Positions 35,382-45,118 of a DNA stretch of 64,000 nt are shown one piece after another. A program made the translations under genes and the position numbers. The notes beneath the pieces were generated by a model. It had not been told where the DNA came from. It did not search any database and was given only the letters and a program-made list of their open reading frames with translations. Source of the DNA: Rhizobium sp. 11515TR (lineage in GTDB: Bacteria; Pseudomonadota; Alphaproteobacteria; Rhizobiales; Rhizobiaceae); contig NZ_CP022998.1 in assembly GCF_002277895.1 (NCBI RefSeq), positions 2,833,501 to 2,897,500 of the forward strand, read 5' to 3'. Within the stretch, counting starts at the first letter, position 1, and each line of letters begins with the position of its first letter.

Positions 35382-35416
35382 AAGGCGACGCTCAACCCAA
35401 GCGAGCGTCGCCTTTT
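35382..35416 (+). terminator. Terminator after the DUF1127 gene
   Basis: AAGGCGACGCT pairs with AGCGTCGCCTT across a 13-base loop, followed by TT. Confidence 0.75.
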
Positions 35417-35647
35417 GAACATTTCTGCATCCAGATGCGAACTGCACTTTAATCTTGAGAATCACACGCAAATATATTTTGCCGCTTGAGCATATCGCTC
35501 GCCTCCCCTTCGCTTCCCGTCTCTAGACCCGTATTTTTCAGAGTAGACGCAAATATCCCTTTGCGGCCGCGATTATCCATGCCAATGTCGCTTATAGACC
35601 ATCGGGCCGACGTATTTGACGCAAGGAATACGTAACGGCCCTGGAGC

Positions 35648-36682
35648 ATGGATTTTCACAACATGAGCAAGACCCCGATCAAGACGCGTTCCCTGGTTTT
35701 CTTCCTTGTTCCGCATTTCACCATGCTGCCGTTTTCCGCCGCGATCGAGACGCTGCGGATCGCCAATCGTATGCTGGGCTATCCCGCTTACACATGGCGG
35801 CTTGCCTCGACGGACGGTCAGAAAGTCTATTCCTCCAGCGGCATCGGATTGGAGGTCAATTCCTCCCTCACGGACGAGCGCCGCTATCTCGGCGGCGAGA
35901 ACCGCCCAAACATGGTGCTGGTCTGTTCCGGCATCTATGTCGAAGAATTCCACAACAAGTCGGTCAATGCCTGGCTGCGTGAAACCTACAATCGCGGCGT
36001 CGCCGTCGGTAGCCTCTGTACGGGCGCGCATGTGCTTGCCCAGGCGGGTCTGTTGAACGGCAAGCGCTGCGCGATCCACTGGGAGAACCTGCCGGGCTTC
36101 TCGGAAACCTTCCCGCAGGCGGAAGTCTATGCCGATCTCTATGAGGTCGACAGCAATCTCTATACATGCGCGGGCGGCACAGCCTCACTCGACATGATGC
36201 TGAATCTCATCGGCCAGGATTTCGGCGAAAACCTCGTCAATCGCGTCTGCGAGCAGCAGCTGACCGATCGCGTCCGCAGCCCGCATGACCGCCAGCGCCT
36301 GCCTCTACGCGCGCGCCTCGGCGTTCAGAACTCCAAGGTGCTGTCGATTATCGAGCTAATGGAAAGCAACCTCGCCGAGCCGCTGTCGCTGCTGGAAATC
36401 GCCGACGATGCCGGTCTCTCGCGCCGGCAGATCGAGCGCTTGTTCCGCCAGGAAATGGGCCGTTCGCCGGCCCGTTATTATCTCGAGATTCGTCTGGATC
36501 GTGCCCGGCATCTGCTGGTGCAGTCCTCCATGCCTGTTGTTGAAGTAGCGGTCGCATGCGGCTTCGTCTCCGCTTCGCACTTCTCCAAGTGTTATCGCGA
36601 ACTCTATAATCGCTCGCCACAGCAGGAGCGCGCCGAGCGCAAGCTGACCATGTCGACCAACCGGACCGGTATTGTCGTCTGA
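35648..36682 (+). CDS. GATase1-like AraC-family regulator (GbdR-like)
   Basis: The 344-residue protein joins an N-terminal DJ-1/PfpI-like GATase1 domain (residues about 10-190; FFLVPHFTMLPFSAAIETLR, VGSLCTGAHVLAQAGLL, CAIHWENL) to a C-terminal AraC helix-turn-helix (LLEIADDAGLSRRQIERLFR, VAVACGFVSASHFSKCY). This is the layout of GbdR/CdhR-type regulators that respond to betaine, dimethylglycine or carnitine. With the betaine transporter, bmt and the MttB locus within 25 kb it is a good candidate regulator of the demethylation genes. The start is uncertain: ATG at 35648 or 35663. The downstream gene is convergent. Confidence 0.82.
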   Translation: MDFHNMSKTPIKTRSLVFFLVPHFTMLPFSAAIETLRIANRMLGYPAYTWRLASTDGQKVYSSSGIGLEVNSSLTDERRYLGGENRPNMVLVCSGIYVEEFHNKSVNAWLRETYNRGVAVGSLCTGAHVLAQAGLLNGKRCAIHWENLPGFSETFPQAEVYADLYEVDSNLYTCAGGTASLDMMLNLIGQDFGENLVNRVCEQQLTDRVRSPHDRQRLPLRARLGVQNSKVLSIIELMESNLAEPLSLLEIADDAGLSRRQIERLFRQEMGRSPARYYLEIRLDRARHLLVQSSMPVVEVAVACGFVSASHFSKCYRELYNRSPQQERAERKLTMSTNRTGIVV

Positions 36683-36721
36683 GGGCGATGGAATTCAAAG
36701 CGAGCGGATTCGGCAGGCGGC

Positions 36722-38053
36722 TTACTGGGCCGCCTCTTGGGCCATCTTGAAATCGGAATAGACCTGATTTCGGCCATTGTGCTTCGCCATATAGAGAAAC
36801 TGGTCCGCGGCGTTGAGGTAATTGTCGAAGGACTCGTAGCCGGCAATCTCCGCCACCCCGATGGAAACAGTCACCGAAAGCTCTTCGTCGTCGGCATGAA
36901 CCTTCAGGCTGGAAAGACTGAGGCGGACCTCATCGCATAGCGCGGTCGCCGCGCGCGAGTTCATTTCCGCAAACAGAATGGCAAACTCTTCCCCGCCGAG
37001 GCGGGAGAGCAGATTGTCGGTGCCTTCCAAGAGCCCGTGAAGCCTGCCGGCAACCGCCTTTAGCACTTGATCACCAATTTCGTGACCATAGGTATCGTTT
37101 AGATGCTTGAAGTGATCGATGTCGAGAATGGCAACCGAGCTTGGACGCTGGCGACGCAGACACTCATTGACCAGCCGTGGGCCATGATCATAAAAATAGC
37201 GCCTGTTGTAGAGCCCGGTCAGATAATCGCTTGCCGCCGCCGCCCGCAGTTGTTTCAGCTGCGACAGCGTCTCGACATTCAATGCGATGCGGCATTGCAG
37301 CTCTTCCTGAACGAAGGGCCGATAGATGAAATCGCTGGCGCCCGCCTTCAGGAATGTCGCAGACAGCAAACGATCGTTGGAAGACGAAATGCCGATAATC
37401 CGCATCCGATCCGAGCCATATCGGTGGCGGATGCGGCGGGTCAGTTCATGGCCGTTCATGTCGGGCATATTGTAGTCGGTGACGACGATTTCGATGTCGT
37501 CGAATGTCTCGAGCATCGCCAGGGCTTCGATACCCGTGCCGGCCTCGGCGACCTTGAATTGCTGAGCATGCAGCAAGTCCGTCAGCATTTTCCGGGCCGA
37601 TGGCACATCATCCACAACCAGAACGCGCATCGACCGATTGGCAATGGCCCGCCTTACCGAGGAGACGAGATTGTCGAGGGCAAACTCACCATCCTTGAGC
37701 ACATAGTCGACGACATTGCGCTCCATGATGCGATTGCGCGTCGCCATGTCGAAAGACGCGGTAAATACGATGGTGGGAATGTCATGGGCAACAGCAATAT
37801 CCAGGGCTTCCCCATGAGCAGCATCCGGAAGGTTGAGATCGATCACCGCCATCGTGAAGCTGCTATCTGGCCCCGCCAGCACCTCGTTCAGCATTTTCAG
37901 GGAAGAGCAATGCGTTACGGCCAGACCGAGTTCGGTTTCGAACCGATGCGACAGCACCGCGGAAAACATGCGCGAATCCTCGACCAGAAGTATTTTCTGG
38001 CTGCCGTTGCGGTGGCTGATGCCGCCGCCGAGGGATCCCACATGCAGTACCAT
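36722..38053 (-). CDS. Double-receiver diguanylate cyclase (PleD-like)
   Basis: The 443-residue protein has two receiver domains and a GGDEF domain. REC1 (residues about 19-137) has acidic patch ED and phospho-acceptor Asp72 (VIDLNLP); REC2 (about 141-262) has DD and Asp193 (VVTDYNMPD). The GGDEF domain carries GGEEF at 353-357, so it should synthesise c-di-GMP; no RxxD inhibitory site is visible five residues ahead. The domain order equals PleD, though REC1 is more diverged. A paralogue without the output domain lies 184 bp upstream. No histidine kinase is encoded nearby. Confidence 0.88.
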   Translation of the reverse strand: MVLHVGSLGGGISHRNGSQKILLVEDSRMFSAVLSHRFETELGLAVTHCSSLKMLNEVLAGPDSSFTMAVIDLNLPDAAHGEALDIAVAHDIPTIVFTASFDMATRNRIMERNVVDYVLKDGEFALDNLVSSVRRAIANRSMRVLVVDDVPSARKMLTDLLHAQQFKVAEAGTGIEALAMLETFDDIEIVVTDYNMPDMNGHELTRRIRHRYGSDRMRIIGISSSNDRLLSATFLKAGASDFIYRPFVQEELQCRIALNVETLSQLKQLRAAAASDYLTGLYNRRYFYDHGPRLVNECLRRQRPSSVAILDIDHFKHLNDTYGHEIGDQVLKAVAGRLHGLLEGTDNLLSRLGGEEFAILFAEMNSRAATALCDEVRLSLSSLKVHADDEELSVTVSIGVAEIAGYESFDNYLNAADQFLYMAKHNGRNQVYSDFKMAQEAAQ

Positions 38054-38237
38054 TTCCCGTCAATTCCTCCCACACCATCAGGTGCATGAATATTCAGTCA
38101 ATTGCAGGTCTGCCAAACCGCCTTGCACGTATCCTGAACAGGATTCGTGAAAAAATTGGAACCGCTGATTGCGGAGATTTACATAAAAGTGATTTTTCCT
38201 CACTTTTGTCGAGCTTGTTTTGCTTGACTTGCCGCGC

Positions 38238-39068
38238 CTAGGAGCTCTTTCCGGTCGGTTGAGCTGACTGAATCTGTAACAGAGTGTCGAGATTTTGGTT
38301 CACGCGGCAGTAGAATTCCTCATCGATGAATGGCCGCAGAATGAAATCATTGCCCCCCGCCTTGAGAAAGCGGGCGGAAAGCAGCCGGTTGTTGGATGAC
38401 GAGACGCCGATGATGCGCAACTCGTGGGAGCCGGTGGTCGCGCGAATACGTCGCGTCAGCTCGAAGCCGTCCATGTCGGGCATATTATAGTCCGTGACCA
38501 TAAGGCCGATATCCGGGCTGGCCTTCAGGATCTCGAGCGCTTTTGCGCCATTCTCCGCGACGCTGACGCGAAAATTATAGCGTTTCAGTCGGCTGGACAG
38601 CAAAGCGCGCGCCGTCGCGCTGTCGTCGACGATGAGGACATGGTGACGATGGTTGGTCAGAAAACGGCAGATCGATTCCGCCAGCATATCCACCGCAAAG
38701 ACATTGTCCTTGAGAATGTAATCCACCACATCCTTGGCGATCAGCTCGTCGCGCGTGCCTTCAAGAAAAGTACCCGTGAAGGCGATCGTTGGAATGCTGA
38801 GATCGAGAAGATAGGCCAGGGCTTCGCCCTTCTCGGCGCCTGGCAGGTTCATGTTCGAGATCGCCAGCTTGATCGGCTCCGACGACTTGTCGTAGGCGAG
38901 CTGCAGTTCTTCGAAATTGCGGCAAATCTCGACGTCGATGTCCAGGAGCTCCTTCAGCTTGGCCCTCACCATCGATGTAAAGAGATTGGAATCCTCGACA
39001 AGAAGAATGCGCGAGCCGGCAAGAGACGCGCCGGAGTATTGCATCCCCGAAACACCCAGAAATGGCAT
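38238..39068 (-). CDS. Double-receiver protein without output domain; first receiver degenerate
   Basis: The 276-residue protein aligns with the first 260 residues of the neighbouring GGDEF protein: RILLVEDSNLF, NLPGAEKGEALAYLLD, VVDYILKDNVFAVD, VLIVDDSATARALL, VTDYNMPDMDGFELTRRIR and SSSNNRLLSARFLKAGGNDF. In REC1 the phospho-acceptor position reads LAISNMNLP, so the aspartate is replaced by asparagine; REC2 keeps DD and the acceptor Asp. It may compete for phosphate or dimerise with the cyclase. The two genes probably arose by tandem duplication. Confidence 0.85.
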   Translation of the reverse strand: MPFLGVSGMQYSGASLAGSRILLVEDSNLFTSMVRAKLKELLDIDVEICRNFEELQLAYDKSSEPIKLAISNMNLPGAEKGEALAYLLDLSIPTIAFTGTFLEGTRDELIAKDVVDYILKDNVFAVDMLAESICRFLTNHRHHVLIVDDSATARALLSSRLKRYNFRVSVAENGAKALEILKASPDIGLMVTDYNMPDMDGFELTRRIRATTGSHELRIIGVSSSNNRLLSARFLKAGGNDFILRPFIDEEFYCRVNQNLDTLLQIQSAQPTGKSS

Positions 39069-39395
39069 AATGAAAACCTGTTTTTGAAAATGATCCCCTC
39101 TGTATTTTTTTAGAACAAAGCCTTTGCGGATTTGTTAAGCCGACTGGTTTCCCGGAGGTGAAGAAAATTACCCCATTCGCGGCTTTCCAGACGCGCTATC
39201 GCCAGGGTTCTCGCGGCAACGACGTGCGCGATATCCCAAACCAGACCGAGAGAAACAATCCGAAAAAGCGCGACACGCTCCCCTCGAGGAACGCAAACCG
39301 GGAACTTCCGAGCGGAACCGGCGGAAACGATGACTGGCATCATTCCCACCCGCGACAACATGGCTCTGTTTCACCGGGCTCTGCCGGTAATCGGA
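39069..39395. other. Intergenic region, no gene supported
   Basis: The 327 bp between the receiver gene start and the MscS gene stop hold no credible coding sequence. They should contain the receiver gene promoter near 39080-39120, where the sequence becomes AT-rich. Confidence 0.4.
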
Positions 39396-41987
39396 TCACT
39401 CCGCCGCGGTCCTGCCGCGGCGCCGGCCTGTGCTCTTCGCTTCCGATCCCTTGCCTTCGGCCGACAAAGTGGAATCTTCTTTTACGTCATCCTCAGCATC
39501 TGGCCCGTCTGCGAAATCCGCCAAGGCATCGGCTGCGATATCCGACTGCTTGCCTCGTCTGCCGTCGCGAACGATATGCAACTCCTGATGTGGATAGGGA
39601 ATTGAAATCCCCTCTTCCTTGAAGCGCCTCAGGATTTCGATGCGCAGATTGTTGCGGATCTCCATGCCATCGGAAAGATCCGAGAGGTAGAAGCGCATCT
39701 CGAAATCGAGCGATGAGGGGCCGAAGCGCAGGAACTCCACGTGCGGTTCGGGATTTCTGAGAACCTTCGGGATCGCGCGCACCAGTTCCAGCAGAATATC
39801 CATGACCTTGCGCGGATCAGCATCATAGCTGACGGATACCGGAATTTCCGAGCGGCCGAGCCGGTTGCGATGCGTCCAGTTGCCGACGGACGCATTGATA
39901 AGCTCGGAATTCGGCACAATGATCGACTGCTTGCGGAAGGTCTCGATCTCGGTCGCGCGCACCGAGATGCGCTTGACGATGCCTTCCGATGTTCCCGAGA
40001 CGATCCAGTCGCCGACCTTGAAAGGCCGCTCGACCAGAAGGATCAGGCCGGACACGAAGTTCGACACGATATTCTGCAGGCCGAAACCGATACCGACCGA
40101 GAGGGCGCTGGCGACGAGTGCCAGGCTGGACAAATCGATGCCGGCAGCGGAAATGGCAAAGATCGCCGCCAATGCTATACCCAGATAGCCTATGCCGGTT
40201 CTCACCGAGTTGCGGACACCCAGATCCACCTGCCCGCGCGCCATGACATTGCTGTCGAGCCAGCGCTGGAACCAGCGCGTGACCAGATAGCCGCCCGCAA
40301 ACAGCAGGATGCCGACGAAGATGCCGAGCAGCGAGATCGACATGTTGCCGATCTTGATCTCGGTAAAGAGCCTGTAGGCAAAGACTTCGAGATCCTGAAT
40401 GTGAAAGCCCCAGGAGAGCAGTATCAGCGGAATGCCGGTCAGCAGCGCGACGGCGTAGGTCGCAAGCCCAGCTGCAAGACCGGCCTGATCAAGCGCCACT
40501 TCACGCAGCTTCAGGCGATTTTCCAGAAAGCGTCCGATGATCGTTTCGGCAAAGACGCCCTGCTTGGATACCGCCTTGCCGAGCTGGAAGCCGAGATACA
40601 TGGTCGCGATGACGGCGCTCGTCACGATCATCTGCGTTGCCATGAAGCGGGCCAGCCCGACATAGCCGATGAACGAGATGAAGATCACCAATATGCCGAG
40701 AACACGGAGAATGATGGCCATGCCATGCGGCCAATGGCGGCCTGGCGCATCCGGATCGCCGTTTTTGGCAAGCATCGGCGAGCCGAAGGATGCCGCAATC
40801 AGAATGAGGCCGATCAGCAGTGCCGCCAGAAAGCTCTTGGCCACGGTAACGACGACCGGCGATCCCATGGACTCGCTGATGCGGTCGAAAACGTAATCCA
40901 GTCCGTTGACCACAGCCATGGCCTGCAGGCACCAGGTCAGCGAATGCGCCCCCTTGTTCGACAGCTTGACCAAGCGCCAATGCGGCCGGAATGGCGCAAA
41001 GACGGCATTACTCAGGCGACCGACAAAATAGACGAGGCCAATGAAACCGAAGACCGCAGCCAGTATCGGCGCGATGTCGGGCCGCAGCACATTGAAATTC
41101 GAGAGAAAGAAGAAGGACGTGACGAGAAAGGCGGCCAGAGACAGGGTGCGGATCAGGGTCGACCAGAAGGCAACGGAGAGCCGGCTGATATAGGGCGGAT
41201 TCTCGATGGCCTCATCCTGCACGTAGTAGCGGCGGAATAGCCGATAACCACCGAAAAGAAATAGCAGCGCAGCGCCGATCGACAGGCAGACGGCGGCCAG
41301 AAAGGAGGCAAGCTTCGCCTTGAGCACGAAGCCGATCCAGCTCGTCACGGCGGTACTGAACTTGACGCCCTCATCGACCAGAGCCGCCCCTGCATCGTCG
41401 AATGTCGCCGTGGAAACCTCCGTCCGCTTGAATAGCGTCTCGGCAAACAGCCTTCGGCGCATCTCCATGAACTGCATCGCAAGCCGATTGGTCTCCGTGG
41501 TCAGATTATCGGCATCGAGGATGACCGCGCTGATCTGGGAGCGTTCGGCATTGAGCCGGTCGCGCTCCTGCGTGACGATCGGAGCCTCAGGCGGTTGGCC
41601 TTCCTTGGGTGCAGCACCGAGTTGAGTCAGGCGTGCATCGATTTCGGTGGTACGGGGTTTCAGGCGTGCGGAAATAGCAGCTGTGGTGCGGTTGAGCTCG
41701 TCGACTTGGCCGGACAGCGCCACGAGCGCCTCGTCATCCGATGTTGCCTGTTTCGCCGCGTCCTGAAGCGACGCATAAGTCTTCTTCGCTTTGCCAAGGT
41801 CGGTGACAGCTGCGTCCAGCAGCCCATTGGCGAGCTGCCCGGGCTGTTGGTCCGTTTGCTGCGACGCTTGGACCGGCTGCTGATCTTGCGCAAGGGCAGC
41901 CCCCGCCAGCGGGATGATGGCGGTAAAAACGCCCAATCCCAGCAACAAAAGGGACAATAGAAAAAGACGAGATTTCAGCGGGCGCAA
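39396..41987 (-). CDS. MscS-family mechanosensitive channel with large N-terminal periplasmic region (DUF3772-like)
   Basis: The protein starts with a signal peptide (MRPLKSRLFLLSLLLLGLGV, ending ALAQD), followed by a predicted coiled periplasmic domain (residues about 40-200), many transmembrane helices and a C-terminal MscS pore and beta domain (GFGLQNIVSNFVSGLILL, ERPFKVGDWI, SIIVPNSELINASVGNW). Such long MscS relatives gate under osmotic downshock. I choose a TTG start at 41987 because GAGGAG lies six bases upstream and the product then begins with a clean signal peptide; ATGs at 42008 and 42044 are in frame but lack ribosome sites. The tail is low-complexity and basic. Confidence 0.85.
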   Translation of the reverse strand: MRPLKSRLFLLSLLLLGLGVFTAIIPLAGAALAQDQQPVQASQQTDQQPGQLANGLLDAAVTDLGKAKKTYASLQDAAKQATSDDEALVALSGQVDELNRTTAAISARLKPRTTEIDARLTQLGAAPKEGQPPEAPIVTQERDRLNAERSQISAVILDADNLTTETNRLAMQFMEMRRRLFAETLFKRTEVSTATFDDAGAALVDEGVKFSTAVTSWIGFVLKAKLASFLAAVCLSIGAALLFLFGGYRLFRRYYVQDEAIENPPYISRLSVAFWSTLIRTLSLAAFLVTSFFFLSNFNVLRPDIAPILAAVFGFIGLVYFVGRLSNAVFAPFRPHWRLVKLSNKGAHSLTWCLQAMAVVNGLDYVFDRISESMGSPVVVTVAKSFLAALLIGLILIAASFGSPMLAKNGDPDAPGRHWPHGMAIILRVLGILVIFISFIGYVGLARFMATQMIVTSAVIATMYLGFQLGKAVSKQGVFAETIIGRFLENRLKLREVALDQAGLAAGLATYAVALLTGIPLILLSWGFHIQDLEVFAYRLFTEIKIGNMSISLLGIFVGILLFAGGYLVTRWFQRWLDSNVMARGQVDLGVRNSVRTGIGYLGIALAAIFAISAAGIDLSSLALVASALSVGIGFGLQNIVSNFVSGLILLVERPFKVGDWIVSGTSEGIVKRISVRATEIETFRKQSIIVPNSELINASVGNWTHRNRLGRSEIPVSVSYDADPRKVMDILLELVRAIPKVLRNPEPHVEFLRFGPSSLDFEMRFYLSDLSDGMEIRNNLRIEILRRFKEEGISIPYPHQELHIVRDGRRGKQSDIAADALADFADGPDAEDDVKEDSTLSAEGKGSEAKSTGRRRGRTAAE

Positions 41988-42269
41988 GCAGAGCTCCTCG
42001 TTGCACATGAAGTCGCAGGCAGTGGATGACCGAAATCGCCGCAAAAATGGAGGCCCGAGTCATCCTATAGTAGGATTGCGAATTCCATAGTCTTTACGCG
42101 TACGCCTTGTAAGACAAAGAAAGGCGACACGAAGGCATTTCATGCCCTTATCCTGTCCGGACTCTCGCTCAAAACCGGATATCGCCCGCTCTCATCTTGA
42201 CGACGACCTGTCGCGCGATCATCGCCCGCCCGGAAATAGGCCACGAAAACACCTTGGCAATGGGTCGAT

Positions 42270-43286
42270 CTATGCGCGCCCGCTCCGTAATATCAGGATG
42301 AAGGCGATGCCTCCGGCAAGTCCGGTGACCACGCCGATCGGCATGTCCTCCGGAGCCATCACCAGGCGCGCGACGACATCAGCCCAGATCAACGTCAGTG
42401 CGCCGAAAGCGGCGCTCAGCGGCACCACGCGCACATTGTCGCCGCCCACGATTAGCCGCACGAAATGCGGCACCATCAACCCGACGAAACCGATTGCGCC
42501 TGAAAAGGCGACCATCACGCCGGTCAGCAGCGCCGTGATAACGAAGAATAGCAAGCGAAACTGTGCAACGGCAATGCCAAGCGTGACGGCCGTTTCATCG
42601 CCCATCGCAAGTGCATTGAGCTCCCTCGTCTTCGGGAGAAGCAAGGCGAGGCAGAGCAGCAGGATGCCGGCGGGATAGATAAGATGCTGCCATTGTGCCA
42701 GTCCTAACCCGCCCAGCATCCAGAAGACAACCGTGTTGGCAGCTCTGGGATCGCCCAGAAAAATCAGGAGGTTGCCAAGCGCCGTGAACACGAAGGCAAC
42801 CGCCACGCCCGACAGAACGAGCCGATCGGCCGATTGCGAGCGCGTCAGCCGCGTCGTCAGCCCGACGGCTGCGGTTGCGAGCAAGGCGCCGGCAAAAGCG
42901 AACAACGGCACCGTCAACAGGCCGAGGATCAGCCCGGTGTGCAACAGCGCCAGAATGGCGCCGAATGCTGCCCCGGAGGAGACGCCGAGGAGATGCGGGT
43001 CCGCCAATGGATTTCGCGTCAGCGCCTGCAGGACGGCGCCGGTGATGGCAAGCCCCGCCCCGACGAGCGCCGCCAGAACGACACGCGGGAAACGGACGTC
43101 CCAGACAATGCTTTCCTGCCCGCTGGACCAGGTGACCGGAAAGGCACCAACGTGCAGTCTGTTGCCGATGATCGACCAGACGGTGGAGAACGGAATGGAT
43201 GCCGAACCGAGCGACACACCGGCGGTGATCGACAGAATGAAGCCTATGGCGAGCATGGAGATGAGAATGGAGAGATTGAGGCGCAT
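42270..43286 (-). CDS. FecCD-type ABC permease (BtuC-like)
   Basis: The 338-residue membrane protein has about ten hydrophobic segments and FecCD-family blocks: LPRVVLAALVGAGLAITGAV, LTRNPLADPHLLGVSSGAAF, LSGVAVAFVFTALG, and MVPHFVRLIVG. It is the fourth gene of a riboswitch-led operon, after DUF1636, ATPase and binding protein, so its substrate is most likely a corrinoid (or cobalt chelate) rather than a ferric siderophore. The start ATG lies 62 bases after the binding-protein stop. No defects are seen. Confidence 0.88.
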   Translation of the reverse strand: MRLNLSILISMLAIGFILSITAGVSLGSASIPFSTVWSIIGNRLHVGAFPVTWSSGQESIVWDVRFPRVVLAALVGAGLAITGAVLQALTRNPLADPHLLGVSSGAAFGAILALLHTGLILGLLTVPLFAFAGALLATAAVGLTTRLTRSQSADRLVLSGVAVAFVFTALGNLLIFLGDPRAANTVVFWMLGGLGLAQWQHLIYPAGILLLCLALLLPKTRELNALAMGDETAVTLGIAVAQFRLLFFVITALLTGVMVAFSGAIGFVGLMVPHFVRLIVGGDNVRVVPLSAAFGALTLIWADVVARLVMAPEDMPIGVVTGLAGGIAFILILRSGRA

Positions 43287-43348
43287 GCTTGAATCTTGAG
43301 GAAGAGATCCGCCCCATGATCGACTGGACGGATCGGCATTGTAGACGA

Positions 43349-44308
43349 TTACATGGCGCTCGGATGAAAGGCTTTGGCCAGCGTGGCGATGGCCTCGATG
43401 TTGCGCGGCCCCGGTGTCGCCTCCACATAAGGCAGCACGACGAAGCGGTCATTCCTCACGGCATCGATATTCTTGAAGGCCGGATTGCCCTTGAGAAAGG
43501 CGATCTTCTGGGCGGCGGTCACCTGGCCGTAATCGACGATGACGATCACTTCCGGGTTCTTCTCGATGACCGGCTCCCAGGACACTTCAGTCCAGCTCTT
43601 CTCGACGTCGTCCATCACATTGACGCCGCCGGCAGCCTCGATCAAGGCAGTCGGAATGCCGAAACGCCCCGATGTGAACGGCTTTTCCTCACCGGAGTCA
43701 TAGACGAAAACGCTGGTCGGCTTGTCGACATGACCGATCCTCGCCTGGATCTCGGCAAGCTGCTTGCGATAGCCGGCGACGAGCACTTCCGCCCTGTCCT
43801 CGACGCGGAAGATCCTGCCGAGATTGAGGAGATCCACGAACACGTCTTCCATGGTCGGCTTGTTCTTCTGCATGACGAAGATGCAGGATTCGGTCAGCTC
43901 ATAAACCTTGATGCCGAAGGCTGCGAGCGTTTCCGGAGTTACCTCGCCGCCGACCTTCATGCCGTAGTTCCAGCCGGCAAAGAAGAAATCCGCATTGGCG
44001 CCGAGCAGCACCTCCTTGCTCGGATATTTCGGCGACAGCTCCGGCAGTTCCTTCACGCCGTCACGCAGCTTCTCATCCAGCGTCTTCCAGCCGGAAATGC
44101 CGGTATAGCCGACCATGCGGTCCTGCAGCTTCAGCGCCAGCATCATCTCGGTCAGGTTGACATCGTTGGAAACGGCCCGCTCCGGCGCTTTGTCGAAGGT
44201 TACATCGCGATTGCAGCTGCGCACGGTGACGGGCTCGGCGAATGTCGTGCCCGCAAACAGGCTTCCGATAAGCAAGGCCGCGGCAGAGAGGGATATGCGA
44301 GAAAACAT
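43349..44308 (-). CDS. FecB/BtuF-type ABC substrate-binding protein
   Basis: The 319-residue protein has a signal peptide (MFSRISLSAAALLIGSLFAG, cleavage after TTFA) and the two-lobed, helix-linked FecB/BtuF fold: VTFDKAPERAVSNDVNLTEM, VGYTGISGW, VLLGANADFFFAG, GIPTALIEAAGGVNV and PEVIVIVDYG. The start at 44308 is set by GGAG seven bases upstream; an earlier in-frame ATG at 44320 lacks one. Control by a cobalamin riboswitch points to vitamin B12 or another corrinoid as ligand; binding cannot be read from sequence. Confidence 0.86.
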   Translation of the reverse strand: MFSRISLSAAALLIGSLFAGTTFAEPVTVRSCNRDVTFDKAPERAVSNDVNLTEMMLALKLQDRMVGYTGISGWKTLDEKLRDGVKELPELSPKYPSKEVLLGANADFFFAGWNYGMKVGGEVTPETLAAFGIKVYELTESCIFVMQKNKPTMEDVFVDLLNLGRIFRVEDRAEVLVAGYRKQLAEIQARIGHVDKPTSVFVYDSGEEKPFTSGRFGIPTALIEAAGGVNVMDDVEKSWTEVSWEPVIEKNPEVIVIVDYGQVTAAQKIAFLKGNPAFKNIDAVRNDRFVVLPYVEATPGPRNIEAIATLAKAFHPSAM

Positions 44309-44328
44309 GAATAACTCCAATGATCTTA

Positions 44329-45108
44329 TTATCGAAGGGAAAAGGAAAATCGCTGCGGGCCGCCGTCAGTGCGATGCAGCCGCGTACCAACCCTGAAAGC
44401 GCTCGAGACATGCTCCACAGTCAGGACTTCGGCAGGTTCGCCGTGGCCCATGAGCCGCCCGCAATCCATGACGGCGATCTGCGTCGCAAAATCAGCAGCG
44501 AGATTGATATCGTGTAGTGTCGTAATGATCGTCGGGCCGAGTCCCTTGAGTAGCTCAAGAATCTCGAGCTGGTGGCGGATGTCGAGGTGATTGGTCGGCT
44601 CGTCGAGGATGATGAGCTCCGGTTCCTGTGCCAAAGCGCGGGCGATCAGCGTCCGTTGCTTCTCGCCACCCGACAGCGACGCGAATTGCCGCAGTGCCAA
44701 AGACTCCAGTTCCAGGCGGGCGAGCGCCTTGGTCGTGACGTCATGGTCGCGATCGCTCCAGCGTGCCATGCCCTTGCGGTGCGGAATACGGCCCATCAAC
44801 ACCACGTCGCGCACGCTGAAGGGAAAATCACCTGGCGTCTCCTGTGGCACGACGGCGATGCGCTGCGCCGCCTCCCGCGGACCGATAGACCAAAGATCGA
44901 TGCCGTCGAGACGCACCGAACCTCGTTGCGGCTTGAGGCCGCGATAGAGGCAGCGCAGCAAGGTCGACTTGCCGGCTCCGTTCGGACCGATGATCGCAAG
45001 CCGGGCGCCGGCCTCGACTGATAGCGTGATGCCACTGATGATCGGCATTGCCTTCTGGGGACCCCAGCTGATGCCGTCTGCTTGCAGTCGCGCGCTTCGT
45101 TCGGACAT
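44329..45108 (-). CDS. FepC/BtuD-type ABC ATP-binding protein
   Basis: The 259-residue ATPase has Walker A IGPNGAGKSTLL, signature LSGGEKQRTLIARAL, and Walker B LIILDEPTNHLD, followed by the H-loop TLHDINLA. It pairs with the FecCD permease and binding protein in one operon. It starts 10 bases after the DUF1636 stop and the binding-protein gene follows 20 bases after its own stop. Gene order and the upstream riboswitch support corrinoid uptake. Confidence 0.9.
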   Translation of the reverse strand: MSERSARLQADGISWGPQKAMPIISGITLSVEAGARLAIIGPNGAGKSTLLRCLYRGLKPQRGSVRLDGIDLWSIGPREAAQRIAVVPQETPGDFPFSVRDVVLMGRIPHRKGMARWSDRDHDVTTKALARLELESLALRQFASLSGGEKQRTLIARALAQEPELIILDEPTNHLDIRHQLEILELLKGLGPTIITTLHDINLAADFATQIAVMDCGRLMGHGEPAEVLTVEHVSSAFRVGTRLHRTDGGPQRFSFSLR

Positions 45109-45118
45109 GACCCGGCTC

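Noticed and set aside
39741..41240. A 499-codon open frame antisense to the MscS gene
   Set aside because: Composition is rich in Asp, Arg, Gln and His typical of reverse-strand reading of a membrane-protein gene; no family match.
42270..45108. Ferric-siderophore transporter
   Set aside because: The protein family alone allows it, but the canonical cobalamin riboswitch upstream makes corrinoid or cobalt uptake more likely.
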